Assembly (NCBI GenBank): GCA_947650285.1
Contig: CANTFL010001342.1
Coordinates: 62,001-126,000, forward strand
Length of the DNA: 64,000 bases
Direction: 5' to 3'
From: Hyaloperonospora brassicae
Taxonomy: Eukaryota > Oomycota > Peronosporomycetes > Peronosporales > Peronosporaceae
Position numbers and translations under genes: made by a program. Positions 1 through 11,859 of the stretch are shown here, piece after piece (the stretch's first letter is position 1; each line of letters begins with the position of its first letter). The notes under the pieces were generated by a model that saw nothing but the letters and a program-made list of their open reading frames with translations, ran no database searches and was not told the DNA's origin.

Positions 1-331
1 TCTCGCAGCTGCTTTTGTTGGGTTGTTGCTCCGGATGGTCTCTCTTTTGGTCTGGTTTGACTGAATCTCTCACCGACACGCTTGGACCCGCCAATATTGT
101 ATCAGTAATGTGGGCTCGAACAGCAATTATCTTATGGGTTGGTGCTGAGTCGAATACTTGAAATAGATAGGGTACTAAGTCATCAAATTAAACGTTACTT
201 TTGACATCTCCTGCAGCAGAAGCAGGAGTAAGCTTTTCCAACCACCCATGCGAGTCGAAATCTTTTAGTGCGAAGGGTGCATCAGCGTTGATTTTATTTT
301 TGAGCATAGTGCTTGCACGGTAGGCTCATAG
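1..331. other. flank, no gene recognised
   Basis: No open frame or RNA signature is visible here. The stretch lies downstream (in minus-strand terms) of the MULE transposase remnant and may contain the rest of that element's C-terminus or terminal repeat, but no SWIM motif or inverted repeat can be pointed to. Confidence 0.4.
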
Positions 332-1509
332 TCAATCGGAACTTGGATCCCATTGATATGTGGATGCATGGTGTTCGTGGACGAGGGTGAGCGCATAAGG
401 TGAAACCTTGTACACAACCTGGGTGTATATGGGCGCTACTTCAAATGTTGGTCGTTTCATAAGACCATCAGCGTGCATCTTGTTCAGCTCCACCTCTTGG
501 TGCTCGATCGCCAAGTGGAGACTTTGAAACACTGTGAGAAGATCACCAACCGACGATCGCAAAAAGCTCTTCAGGTACGAATTTACTGACTCAGCTCTCG
601 ATGTAGTGGAACAGCTAAGGTGGAATACGTCTCCCACCCACTCTTCAACAATTTTATCTTTGTGCTTAACCCACGTTCTATCCAGGTAGCGTGTGACGAA
701 AGGAAGATGTCGGTACTTGGTCTGAAATTTGTCCCATTGTGCTTCGAAAACTTCGACGCTTGAGGCATAGCAGAGAGGGCTCCATTCCTCTATCATCTCT
801 TCCCATTCATCGCCATTCGTAGAGTGAACTTTGCACCTGGCAACAACATTTATATTTATGTGCCATCTTGTCGCATTTGAAATCACTTGCTGCTCAGCGT
901 TTAAGAGAGCCGAATCGTTGTCGCCGACCAGAAATCGCAAAATTTCGTCATTTCTTCGGTTCTTAAGCACCTTCTAAAGAGCGATTAGAGCCTATTCGTA
1001 GTTCTTCTTGCCCTCCCTTGGCATAAATGTTGTGCAAATGAGAAATAAATTGCCAAACGGGGTGACGCCAACACAATTGAGCCTAGGCATCTCGAAATTG
1101 TTTATCTTGTACGTGCAGTCGAGTACGATGACGTCACAGAACTTTGCAGCACGAGAGATGAATGAGAATTTGCAAATATCAAGCGGCAGATTTGACCCTT
1201 TGCGTCAAGACTAAGATCATAGCAGAAGTTTTTTGCTTGCAGATCGTCACACAGCGCATGAATCGGCATACACCCACTCAAGTACTCTTTGCGCACCTTC
1301 TGTTTGTCACTGTATATGTCCCTGCTTACGCTGCAGAAGTCCGGATACTCCTGTTTGAGGAACGCAAGTTGCTCTTTTGACCGCACACCTGCTTTCTTCA
1401 GTCGAATGCGCTTGCTTTGCAGCTCAATTGAAATCCGTCTAGCGCGAGAATGGTTTTTGAGGTTTGTGGACATGTCATGGTTGTGCGTTTTCACCCCCCC
1501 TGGAATCAA
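332..1509 (-). pseudogene. MULE (Mutator-like/FAR1-type) transposase, broken
   Basis: This is a minus-strand remnant of a MULE transposase, the enzyme that cuts and pastes Mutator-like elements. The upstream block (1509-1102) has a His cluster THNHDM typical of the end of the FAR1/WRKY-GCM1-like zinc domain, then DLQAKNFCYDL. Around 1130-1000 another frame gives VIVLDCTYKINNFEMPRL, the first catalytic-Asp region of the MULE domain, followed by NCVGVTPFGNLFLICTT. The downstream block (970-332) has SCSTTSRAESVNSYLKSF, the block seen after the DDE core in MULE/FAR1 proteins. At least two frame changes separate the blocks (about 1130 and about 980), so the gene cannot make a full protein. No terminal inverted repeats were identified. 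The family assignment is from motif recognition only. Confidence 0.75.
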
Positions 1510-1807
1510 AACAGGGTTTATTTTACAACTTATACGAAATTAATAATAGCAACAATATCAATTGGTACTACGCACTACCATCTACTTTATGACTTCACAA
1601 CTACCATAAGGAACTGCTTGATATTTAATGGACTCTGATGGGTACTTATAAGTCAAGTTTTCCTCTAGCAAAGGCTATGTTCATGGCTCATCAATTAAAA
1701 GCGCGCAAGCGTAAGTTTTCTCCTTCTAACTTCAGGTCTGACTATAGAAAAGTAAAAATTGTTGTGTGCGACGGAGCCGATTCATACAAGTCTACTGCTG
1801 TTTTTTA
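1510..1807. other. spacer between two transposon remnants
   Basis: AT-rich spacer between the MULE and the pogo remnants. Short open frames here have no recognisable content. It probably contains the termini of one or both elements, but no clear inverted repeat was found. Confidence 0.35.
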
Positions 1808-3386
1808 CTATATGAAGTCTCTCGTGTCGAGCTTTTGTGCCCTAGCGTGCCGGTTCATGAGAATAACCGATGACATCTTATCCAGATCTGACTGTATAAT
1901 TTGCGTGTCCTCGTCTGAGCGTATGAAGTACGAACGCAAAAGCAGGCAGCACCTAAGTGCTTCTTTTGCACTGACAGGCGCTCGATCTTCGTCGCTTTCG
2001 CCTTCCGCGGAATCCACTTCTGCTTCAATCAGACCTTCTTGTTCTTCGTGAATTTGCTCGTGGTCCTCGTTTTCGACATTATCATCTACGCTAACGGTAA
2101 CACCAATCTTTTAAACATATCAGCCAGATCGAAGCACTTTTGTTGGAAGGCGAGGCTGGACTGTCGATAGTCGTTTTGTGCACGCAAATCCGCAACCTGT
2201 GGCGCTTCGATGATCCCACTCTTGATCCAGCATATTCGAATGATCTCCCCGCCAATACTGTTCCAGCTCTCAGCTGCAAACTCAATGGCTTCTAGTACAT
2301 TAAGTCTGCGTTCCATGTTTGCTTCGATCAGATCCATGCGCCATCGCACATGAAGTTTCTTGTAGCGAGCTGTAAACGATCGGATGATACCTATATAACA
2401 TATGTGTAAATAAGATGATAAAATTAATTTAAGACGCACATATATACATTATGCGATTAATGCGTACCTGCATCGAGCGGCTGGATAGTGGAAGTCGTGT
2501 TAGTCGAAAAAATACCACATCGCATTGTTGAGTTCTCGTTGGACCTTGTGACTGGAAGCATTGTCAAGAAGTAGCAGGACTTTGCGACCATGGATACGAA
2601 AATTATATATATGCATCCACTTTTCACAGATAATTACATTCATCCAGGCGTTTGAGTTCGCAGCTTATACGATGCCACGCTTCTCGATATTCACACCCTT
2701 CAGGCACCTTCGATTATTGAATTTTCCGATGATCATGGGATCCAGCGTTTTAGAGCAACTTGCTTTGCAGCACAGAGCGACTTTAACGCGTGCCTTTACG
2801 CTCTTCTTTCCGTTGTTTCGAACCGTGGATAGGGTTTTGTTCGGTGGCAAGTCGTAAAATAATGCTGTCTTATCACAACTAAACACATCTTGTAGAATAT
2901 TGCTCAATCAGAAATCGGAGCTCAGACTTTGCTGCTTGCACATTCTCGATACTTAAGCTACCGCTCTCGCCTGTCAACGCGCGATTTTTATTGTTTTTCT
3001 GCTTTACGAAGCCATAAAGCCATCCTTTGGAAAGCTTGAGATCTTGATCTACGATATCATGGCTTACTCGCAGTTGGTCTGCTATCTCCAGGACCAGATC
3101 TTCAGATGACTCGTCACTTTGCGCTTGAGAACGAATTTCAGCAGCTCCTTCTCGAACTCAGGATGCTTTATACCTCGTTTCTTTTTTACATTAGGGTTCA
3201 AGCCCTCAAAGTCGATTTCTTTCATGGCCATGAGACGATGCGCCGTTGATTTACGAATGCTGTGCTGGAACTGAATGCTCACATTGGTCTGCACTTCGTA
3301 AAGCGGATATTTGGGCGTTCTTTGCAGCGTTGACAGACCTCGTACTTCTTCTTTAGAGAGAAGGATACTTGCTTTGTTGAACTCAT
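1808..3386 (-). pseudogene. pogo/Tigger-type DDE transposase, broken
   Basis: Minus-strand remnant of a Tc1/mariner-superfamily pogo (Tigger, CENP-B-like) transposase. The start is an ATG at 3386, giving MSSTKQVSFSLKKKYEVCQR, the N-terminal HTH. A second helix-turn-helix segment follows (HSIRKSTAHRLMAM, near 3255). The catalytic core is recognisable in pieces: CDKTALFYDLPPNKTLST near 2870 holds the first Asp, LLLLDNASSHKVQRE near 2590-2540 holds the second, and GIIRSFTARYKKLHVRW near 2390 is the block usually found after it. An acidic tail (VDDNVENEDHEQIHEEQEG) and a C-terminal helix-rich part end at 1808. The blocks lie in different frames with stops between them, so the gene is dead. Order and spacing fit a single element of normal length. 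Confidence 0.8.
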
Positions 3387-3779
3387 TGGTTGCACGGGCT
3401 TAATGTTCTTGGGTGGACGAGTTGTACCAGTGGTGTAGTGGAGTATCTACGAAAATTTAATTTCATTCCTCTCTATCTATTGCCTTGCGAAGTTTTTAAA
3501 TTTTGTCTTCTGTATCTGTCGTCATGACGTCATCATTAATATGGGTCTCATAAACTCTACTAATATGAAATGCTGTTTGTCTTTTTCTAGGTTACGTCTG
3601 TATTTCTATGACGTTGCCGAATAAGTTAAAGGCAAATCTTTGGCTAGAACAACTGTCACATCATGTGCCACGTATCTCTTTCAGTATCAGGAGTAGGGGT
3701 AGTGAGTCATAAAGAGAGGGTATTCACCTCAAGGGGGCAAGTGTTTTTCGCGTCTTATGTCTTACTCACCTATAAAGAG
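3387..3779. other. no gene recognised
   Basis: AT-rich sequence upstream of the pogo start. It may contain the pogo terminal repeat. Nothing else is recognisable. Confidence 0.3.
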
Positions 3780-4060
3780 AACTGTATACAAATTCCTATA
3801 TAGTTTGAAATGTTTGGTGACACTGTTATCCTGATAAAGATGGTGTCTCTTTTACAGAGTCTCTTTTAATAAGGGGTGAATGTAAAGACCATTATATCAC
3901 TTAATTAAACCACCAGTTGCAGCTAGACCCTCGAGATAGATGGTGAGCGAGCAGCTACGTTTGAAGTTTGGGACGCGTTAAATATCTCCAACGGAAAGAC
4001 CGTATGTGTTCACCTCATTCTCAAATAATCACTGATACATGTAATTAGTTGTTTTTGAGC
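3780..4060 (+). repeat. LTR-like fragment of the TGTAACGGGG gypsy family
   Basis: The stretch 3920-3960 (GCTAGACC...GATGGTGAGCGAGCAGCTAC) closely resembles 20328-20365 (GCTAGACGCGCGC...GGTGGTGAGCGAGCAGCTAC), which in turn matches the middle of the GypsyA LTR (AGACGCGCGCAATGAGTGGTGA at 45942). Neither LTR end is preserved, so boundaries are approximate. I read it as a decayed solo-LTR fragment in plus orientation. Confidence 0.4.
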
Positions 4061-5379
4061 CGTAATTCGTGTTCGTCTTGACAGATGGCAATACTACAGC
4101 GGTACACAGCACCGAATTCTACGCTAAGAGAAGCTCAAATAACACAATCGAACTAATGAAGAAACCACGACCCTGCCCGGGTCCCCGCCAATTTAATATG
4201 GGGCGAACTAGCCCCCAAACAGCCGAGCCTTACATTCAATGTGTCACCTCCCGCCGAAACTGCATTCCTTTATTTGTACGCGTACCTACAAAAACGAAAT
4301 CATCGGTATAAGGTAGGACCGTGAACCGCCTACGGCATACTAAATTTGGCTTGAAATGTAGCTATTCAATTCTTCTGCAATTTCAGGGCGAAACGTTAGA
4401 TTTGACGAGCTCCACCGCGACTGAGCCCACCTGCTGGCAGAACATAATTAAATCGTATTGGTTTTACACCCAACTACAACCCGGGTTTCATTGATGTACA
4501 GGGGCGAGTGGACCACGCGAGGATTTAGAAGGCGATCACAAAACAAGAAAAAAAGAATCGTGATAGACTATATCGCTCAGCATGACCGTCTTGTGTTTCT
4601 TTTCCGACGCGCATGTCTCAACAAACGATGACAATATGCATATACACACTAATGATGGGTATGTCTGTATCGTGTTTGGCAGGATGACTGGGAAACAAGT
4701 GTGTATACACCGTCGCGTCCTGGCTGCTGATAAGTCTACGTCATGAGATCACTAGGGAGCAAAGGTACAGTAGTGTACCTTTCTTTAAACAGTTCCTTGA
4801 ACAAGCGCCTGGGATCAATGATATGCAGTAGACTGACAAAAATATGTACAACCAGGAGATGCTAAGGCAACGAAGCCACTGTTTTAACCTCAGCTGTCTA
4901 CTGAAATCGAACGGTTTTGCGGCGCTTAAAAATTCTTATTTCCGTCACTAAATCTGTTAAATGAGTTGTCCAGCCTCGAGCGTATATGGATACTGATAGA
5001 TCGAGATTTGGTAGATTAAGGCACCGCGGAACGCACTCAGTGAGCTGCAACAACAATATTAGACGGGGTCCGGATCACGCGTGTCGAGGATATTGCAATA
5101 AACATTCAAAGTGAGATTAAACCTATACTAATATCAGCTACGTGCTCATACCTTGTCTTACAACTTTAATTGCATCTCTGCATGTGAACCTTCATCAAAC
5201 GATCGTGAAATTCTTCCTATACAAAGTGCATGATAACATGAATGATAAATTAGCTTAACGACATGCGTGGCATCCCCATCATTTATTATTGCAACATACA
5301 AGTAGATGCGTGCAGAAACTGACACGCGTATGATACAGCAAAAATGCCTGATTTAAATATTATAAGCTGACATTTCGGA
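4061..5379. other. no gene recognised
   Basis: About 1.3 kb without a supported gene. A short plus frame at 4069-4311 has no recognisable features. Composition is mixed and no tandem structure is visible. Confidence 0.35.
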
Positions 5380-5615
5380 TGTAGCCGGGTACTTATTGTA
5401 CGCCGGTGAAGTCTGCTACACAGTGCATTTTTAGTCTTTAGGTGAGGTAGTTCTAATTGGTGTTTGGCATAGGTAAAAGTATGACTGCAGCAGAGGCCGC
5501 AGCACTTAGGTAGCTCACTTGTGATCGGTAAGCCACTCAGGAGGCCCCCGTCGGGGCTCCAAAACTCGGCTGACACGCGTCCGAATACAAGTTGTGTGGT
5601 CATTCGTTTGTTTCA
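5380..5615 (+). repeat. dispersed ~240-bp repeat, copy 1
   Basis: Begins TGTAGCCGGGTACTTATTG and ends ...TTTGTTTCA, so it has TG...CA ends like an LTR. It is a direct copy of 16985-17226, with long near-identical blocks such as GATCGGTAAGCCACTCAGGA and GACACGCGTCCGAATACAAG. No convincing target duplication flanks it (TCGGA before, AAATA after). It could be a solo LTR of an unrecognised element, or a SINE/MITE. A 105-aa minus frame across it (5286-5603) is treated as a by-product. Confidence 0.6.
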
Positions 5616-6345
5616 AAATAGAAGGCACTCAAAACATTAATTTGTGTGATGTCAAATCATTGATTGTCGAACTATCATCATTTCAATAAAAGATGTCAAT
5701 GTTGAACGACGGGATGTAAGCAAGAAGAACATATATATGTACAGTGCTTCAATGAGAAGCGGTGGGGCGTGCCGAAAATTGCCTAAACAAGTAAAGTGAC
5801 ATCACCATCACCACATCATCTTATAAGCATCCATCATATAAGTGCTAGTCCCGAAGTAATGGAGGTTCTCTTTAAAGTGTAGCCGGTATTCGTTAGCTTA
5901 ATCGTATTTGGAGTGAACAAAAGGATATTGGATATGTACTTGATCGGGTGCTAAATTTGCACTTGGAAATAGATGATGCAGTACTTGATGTAATACTTCC
6001 TCGTAGCCCATAGTATCCTGCCCCGTGACATGTTGGTGATCCACAGAAATAGGTGAATTCTATCCACGACACAACTGATTGTAGCATTATCTTCTCGGGG
6101 TGGTTTCTATTCTCCGATCATATACAAACTGTAAATCTGACTGTCCTTGTCCCCCAAACACCTGAAACAATACTTTATCGCTTACAATAGCAGCTGCTTA
6201 ATACTTGTATCTAGTACACGACATAGAATCATTGGTTTTCGACACCTCTGGCAGAAAACCATCACGACTGGCGTTGAAATGTAGGACTCAAGTGGCCTGT
6301 TGAACATCATGGGCACACATAAATTCGACAAGTTCGTATATACTG
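5616..6345. other. no gene recognised
   Basis: About 730 bp of spacer between the dispersed repeat and the end of the second MULE. It may include the terminal repeat of that MULE. No open frame has recognisable content. Confidence 0.35.
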
Positions 6346-8670
6346 TCAATACCACCTACCTTTAACGCCTGTTGCCGTGCATGACTGTTTGATAAATAAT
6401 ATTACATTGAGCGCAGCGGGATTTATTATCGCCGAACTCACGACATACACGGCATCGAGATTGTCGCTTAGTGCTTCTTTCTTCGGCTGACAAGATCCTA
6501 ATCGGTAGATTTTTTGTTGTGTAACGGGCTGTGTAATTTTTGCATCCGACGTATTACATACAGGCACAAAAGATTTGTCGAGAAACCAATGGGCATGGAT
6601 ATCGTCTGGATTCAAACTAGCATCCGGTCCACCGATAATTAAAATGCGGATGGGATAATGCTGGCAAGGAAAACCAAAGTGGCTCATAATAAAGTCGGGG
6701 CACATTTGAACTTCACACTTGAGAGGTAATGATCATATTGTCTTGGCGAGGCGAAGCGAGGCTGCTTCGATATAATGCCGATCGCGTTGGCAATTACCTT
6801 CTTGTAAAGAAACACAAACACGTGTTGTTGAACAGTATATAGAAATGCTTTTTTGTCCCGCGATTGAGCAAGTTCGATGCTATCTTGTTGTTTTTTTGAA
6901 GAAAAGTATCATGCAAGGATACACGGAGATAAAATCAATTGTGAAGTTTCCAATGTCTTTTTAAAATGCTGTATGTGCACTCTTAACTTTGAACGAGAGA
7001 ATCTGCCCAAATTGCCCGACTTCCACCAGCCAAGAAGCCCAAAACTTATCTTTGTAGGGTGCAAATCAGATTTGTTTGCTGTACTCATGACACATTCTCG
7101 GAATATGCCCTCTCATATCACGCCAACGCTTCTTCAAATTTGTCTTAATGTTTTATATATACCAGACTAAACGCTACCACATCTTCAAAAACACAACGAA
7201 CGTCCACTGGATGCCCCCTTGTACACCTTATTGAAGTAAATCTCTTTGGTTGCGGACCTTGTTATTGCTTTGAATATGCCAGCACAAAGTTGGTGGTGGG
7301 CTTGGGGGAAAACTGCACTAATGGCATTCATCATGGCCAGATCAGCATCGGTAATAATTACACCGGAATTTATTCTAATGCTCAACATCAAAAGAATCTT
7401 ATGTATCCATGTTAAGTCCACTTGTGTTGCTCTTTGTAGAAATTAAATGCCAATTTGAAAGTAATATTTGTAATGATTGATGCAATTACATGAATCATAC
7501 CTGCTCCATTTGTGTTCGTTCGGTATGTTTAGCCAATTTGCACCACGGCGTTGCGGCGTTCTTCGGAAAGAAACTGAAGGGATGTTATTTGAAATTGCAA
7601 GCAAGTAGGCAATACGAGACCTCAACGAATCTTTTGTCCTGAAAATGCCACCATCTTCCTGGAGATCTCGAATTAGAGCCTCAATGTCAGGAATTCCACC
7701 TCTCTGTTTTTGACGATAGTTTAACGCATATTCATGATGGTCCTTGCTATCAGTCTGCACCCTCCATTATTCTTGGCCTCGATATTCTCTGGTATTGATG
7801 GGGTGCTTGTACGGTCTTTAATAAAATCCATTACGAAAGCGTTCTCTTCATGGTAGCGTGAAGAGAACTGGGATGATGTCATATATTATCTGCCGGGGGT
7901 GAGTGTGCAGTTTATCCACGGTAATCTGGTAAGTAATACCGCACTGGTCGATACGGCAAAACCATTTGCAACCTGTTAAACGACTTTGAGGGTTTTCTTA
8001 CAATTACGCGATCCTTGCTGCTAAAATTAGCATTACCACATATCATTAACTAAGTATTACAAAACAACTTTCCTGTCCGGGTGCTGAATTTATCCGCCGC
8101 TCTGTTCAGATTATGTCGCTTCTTAATCTTAGTCAAGAAGCCTCTATAAATACGTTCCTCAAGAAGAACCTTTAAAGCGTCGGGACATATAAAAGTGTGT
8201 ACTTCAAAATGGTCGTGCAGCTGATCGGCCACTCTTTCGAGCTGTTTGAGATGAGATTCATGTGAGGCTAAAGTGTCCGGTTCCGCTTTCCCCATTGAGT
8301 CCATACCAGCTAGATTATGTGTATTTGAAATAATTACTTGATCGGAGTCGAAGAAGTCTTGCACTTCACTCAAAATAGTTAGACTCAAAATAGAAGTCAT
8401 TACCATAAGCAACGTACAATAATCTAAAGTCTAAGTTAATTTTCTACCTTGCCCTTCAGATTCGCTACTATCCTTCGCTTCAGTAGTGGCCACACATTGT
8501 ATCGTCCTTCTACTGATAATCGACACGTCAGGTCGCATGTTGCCATCAACCTCGGACTGCTGTGGAAAGTACTTTAGCAGTCTTCGTCTTGCTGACAATT
8601 CTCCATCCAGAAAGCTGAAACCAGGAGCTTCATAAGTCGCAAAAGGATCAAATGAAGGTAAACAGTAAGC
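6346..8670 (-). pseudogene. second MULE transposase, broken, with SWIM-like C-terminus
   Basis: Minus-strand MULE remnant with pieces in the expected order. About 8640-8446 encodes FDPFATYEAPGFSFLDGELS and an acidic Ser-rich stretch. 8412-8050 is an uncharacterised N-terminal part. Near 7980-7900 a frame gives CKWFCRIDQCGITYQITVDK then LHTHP, a FAR1/GCM1-like Cys/His DNA-binding signature. 7760-7443 has HEYALNYRQKQRGGIPDIEA. 7421-7185 has VIITDADLAMMNAISAVFPQ then AHHQLC, the MULE core around the second Asp. 6705-6346 has SHFGFPCQHYPIRI, a SWIM-type PCxH ending, and LNPDDIHAHWFLDKS. Several frame changes and stops make it non-functional. It is distinct from the 332-1509 copy. Confidence is high for the family and moderate for the outer limits. 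Confidence 0.75.
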
Positions 8671-9829
8671 TTTGCAGTACGTACCTGTCTCGATCCTGTA
8701 TTACGTCAGAGCAGCACCTGGGCTTGAACCTGTCTTACATCAGTGCAGCACCTTGTATCGAACTTTTCTTACGTCAGTGCAATACTTTGGCTCGTAATTT
8801 CTTGATGTGTGTTTCAAAATGCTAGGGCGTAACGTTTAGCAATGGTGGGGGGGGAGGACTGTCGCCTTTAAATATATGATACGTTTGTATCGATCGCATG
8901 ACACGGTGGTAGGTAATGCTGTCGTTTTGCCATCTGTCAAGAAGAACACAAATTGCAGCCTAAAACAACTGATTATATGTATTTGTGTAGATGGAGAAAT
9001 CGTTGAACATAGGTAGTCTTTTAGTTGAATAATTAAAACGCGTCTCTTGACGCTTGAAGTTCAACACAGCGGAAGTAAGACCGAACGATTGGGTGTCAGA
9101 ATGCTGGAGTTCTATATTTATAAAGTTTGGCTGATTACTTCTTTATAAAAAATATAGAAATGCGCTATTTAATCACGAAAATATTTAATGTCCCAGTTAA
9201 CTAGTAAATAAAAATGCTTTATGTCCTAATATACTCAAGTTAATGTAGTACAATATTTAAGCTCACTTCAGCTTCATCCTTTGTTCACCACGCTATTCAT
9301 GAGAAGTTTATCTCATGTATAGAATCATGATGCAGCCACACTTCAATCAACTTCATTACATCACATCGAAACAAGTTCTGGTTCTGGTTATGATGGTTCA
9401 TAACGCAATTTGTATGAGATCATTGAAACTTACTTAAAACACTCAAAAAAAGATTCAGTTCGTTCAGAGTGCAAGTATATTTAATCCCATCGTTCATATA
9501 ACGTGTCATTAGTCTATAACGCAGCTCGGTAGGAGCAGCACAACACTCGTATTTTTCTAGCCATACACACGCACTCTATCCGTCATTGATAACTAGCACG
9601 CGCGTCTTGCGGGCGTATATGCACGCGACCCCATCCACTCATAGACATCATATCGTGCCTTTACCTCTGCCACACGCACCTACATCTTCATCTGCGGCTG
9701 CTCCGGCATTTGCGGCTACGACTCAAGCTCCGACTAGAACTGCGACTCAAAGTACGCCGGCGTCAAAACGGAGACGGGCCAAGTCGACGGATCAACACCG
9801 GTGAGCGCGGAAATGCGATCCTATTACTA
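8671..9829. other. AT-rich spacer, no gene recognised
   Basis: About 1.2 kb of AT-rich sequence. A 72-aa plus frame at 9586-9804 is Ser/Thr/Ala/Pro-rich with a basic tail (ASKRRRAKS) but has no recognisable domain, so it is not called. Near 8700-8800 a ~45-bp motif with GTCAGAGCAGCACCTGGGCT is repeated about three times in degenerate form. Confidence 0.35.
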
Positions 9830-10010
9830 GAACAACATTAATAGCAAACGCATATCCTACAACAACGACAGCAGCAGCAACAGAAGTAGCATCATCAACA
9901 ACAAATACTGGAACAACAACATCAATTACATCACCTACAAAAATAACAACAGCAGCAGCAGTAAAGCAGCAGCAACATCAACAAATAGCTACTAAAACAA
10001 AAATTTAAAA
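9830..10010 (+). repeat. imperfect trinucleotide repeat (AAC/AGC)n
   Basis: Runs of ACAACAACGACAGCAGCAGC type are interrupted by single changes over about 180 bp. It is a simple-sequence microsatellite between spacer DNA and the fossil gypsy element. It is not in a supported coding frame. Confidence 0.7.
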
Positions 10011-10374
10011 GCAATAACACTAATATAAACAGCAGGATTGGCACTGACGACTGTGTTCACGGCCGCGACCAATAATACGAGGACGCGTTGTAGTCCACAT
10101 GTCTCGCGTCTGCGCCTGCAACTGGTGTCTGCAAGCGCAGCACGCCCGCACAGAATCATCTACGCGGCTTCCTAAACAGAGCGGGGTCAGTCACGTTCGT
10201 AAAATAGGAAAAGATAATGATTATGAGCTTGTGGTTGTATGTGTGCCACGTTAACTTGAGTATACTAGGACGTGGACTTTTCCCTTCTTTAAAATGTTGT
10301 TATTTAGTAGAATGCGCCTTCCTCTGCACGAAAACTGTACGTGAAATTTAAGGCAGTTAAAACTATTTACAATG

Positions 10375-11240
10375 GGTCAGTGTGGGTACTTTGTACTGTG
10401 TCAGTACAAGCGGAGGATGCTCTTTTTACTCAGTAGGCTTCGCCTATTTGAATGCCGTGTGGGCTGTGGAGAAGCGTATGATCCCCACTTTGCGCGTACA
10501 CACCATATCGCGCCGTATTGTTCGCTCTGAAAGGAGACGAGCAACATGCCGCGATCGCAATATTCATCTAGCGTCAACTTAATGCGTGAATATAAAAGTG
10601 CGAACTTTGTATACAGTAGCAAACCTAGACTTCTGGTACCGGTAGAGGTACGTAGGGAGACCTGAAAGCTACAAGATAGAAATCTTTGACTGTACGAAAT
10701 ATAAGAAATACCTTCTGTTGTATAACGGTCAACCTGTACGACGTCAAAGAGGCTCTTCGTATCACTGACGAAGAGGCGAAAGCCACTAAACATAGTGAAT
10801 ATAAACTACACGTGCCAAAATGTGGACCCAAGTTCTCAATCTGAACGACCTATATGTTTTTAGGCCAATAAAGCGCATGAAGACGGCTCAGACAGACATT
10901 CGAGCCGCCAAAGACGAAGTTGAGGGCTCGTTCCGAGCTCCTATTAGGTAGGAAGAGTCGAGCGTGACGCGTAAGCTACACTTAGCACGTTCTTATCCTT
11001 GCAAGATGCCCTAGGTCAATAATTTTATGTACACACGTTGACTACGGTGTTCATGCGTAGTCTTGAAAATGGACCCGTCAAGATTCATCAGTTCCGCCTC
11101 ATACTGAATATAACATATCAAAAAAAATTCATGGCGAAACAGGAACACGTCAGCCTGAGGCAGGCCTACGTCAGCTCAGGTTACGACCATTCTCTAAAAA
11201 ACGGTAGGTCGGATGTAAAGGATCTATGGATTCATTGTTT
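10375..11240 (+). pseudogene. fossil gypsy gag
   Basis: Gag portion of the fossil element. ACAACATGCCGC-type sequence near 10540 matches the gag of GypsyA at 46356. GGCTCAGACAGACATTCGAGCCGCC near 10886 matches 46773. The 11038-11406 frame encodes TTVFMRSLENGPVKIHQFRL, recognisably the capsid C-terminal block that reads ITVFMQGLAEGPV in GypsyA. Frames are scrambled by many indels. Gag proteins form the retrotransposon particle; this copy cannot. Confidence 0.65.
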
Positions 11241-11859
11241 TAAACACAATCGATCTTTCTCTCCAGTATGCATAACAGTGCAGAAAACGCATCAATATCC
11301 TAGACGGAAAGATACGCCGATGTTTACGTTTCTTTTAATTCAGTGTTACATAACGACCTTCAGTCGACCAAGAAATACCCGAGACTCAAATTTGATGGTG
11401 TTGTAAAGGTTCGACAGCGAGGCATATCTACATTGAACGGCGGGTTCAGTAGTGTCGATCACATATTATAATTAAGTAACGTCAAGACAATTTTATATAC
11501 ACAACGAAGGTGCTCCGAGCTCACATTCTTTTTGTGTTGATGACCCTTCTACTCCGTCATCCCTCATTATATTGAATCTCGAATGGAAAAGGTACATGTC
11601 ACATCTAGATATAATATGACTATAATACGTTTAATAACTTGATTTGACGTCAGTCGGTAGAGAGTTTTGTTTACGAGAATGTTGAGCGCGAAATCCGCCT
11701 CAATAAGATGAAAGTGTGCCTTACAACATGTTTATCAGTACCAGTGGGGAAACATGTGGTGGGATTGCATCACACAATAATTGAAGAATAGTCAGGTAAA
11801 GCAAATATCGTACCAAAAAAACGTAACAAATACGATATTATTCTAATATTATAATGGCT

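Noticed and set aside
5286..5603. 105-aa minus-strand ORF with several Cys
   Set aside because: Coincides with the dispersed repeat, and the second repeat copy does not keep the frame.
9586..9804. 72-aa Ser/Thr/Ala/Pro-rich ORF with a basic tail
   Set aside because: Next to a trinucleotide repeat, low complexity, no start context or relatives recognised.
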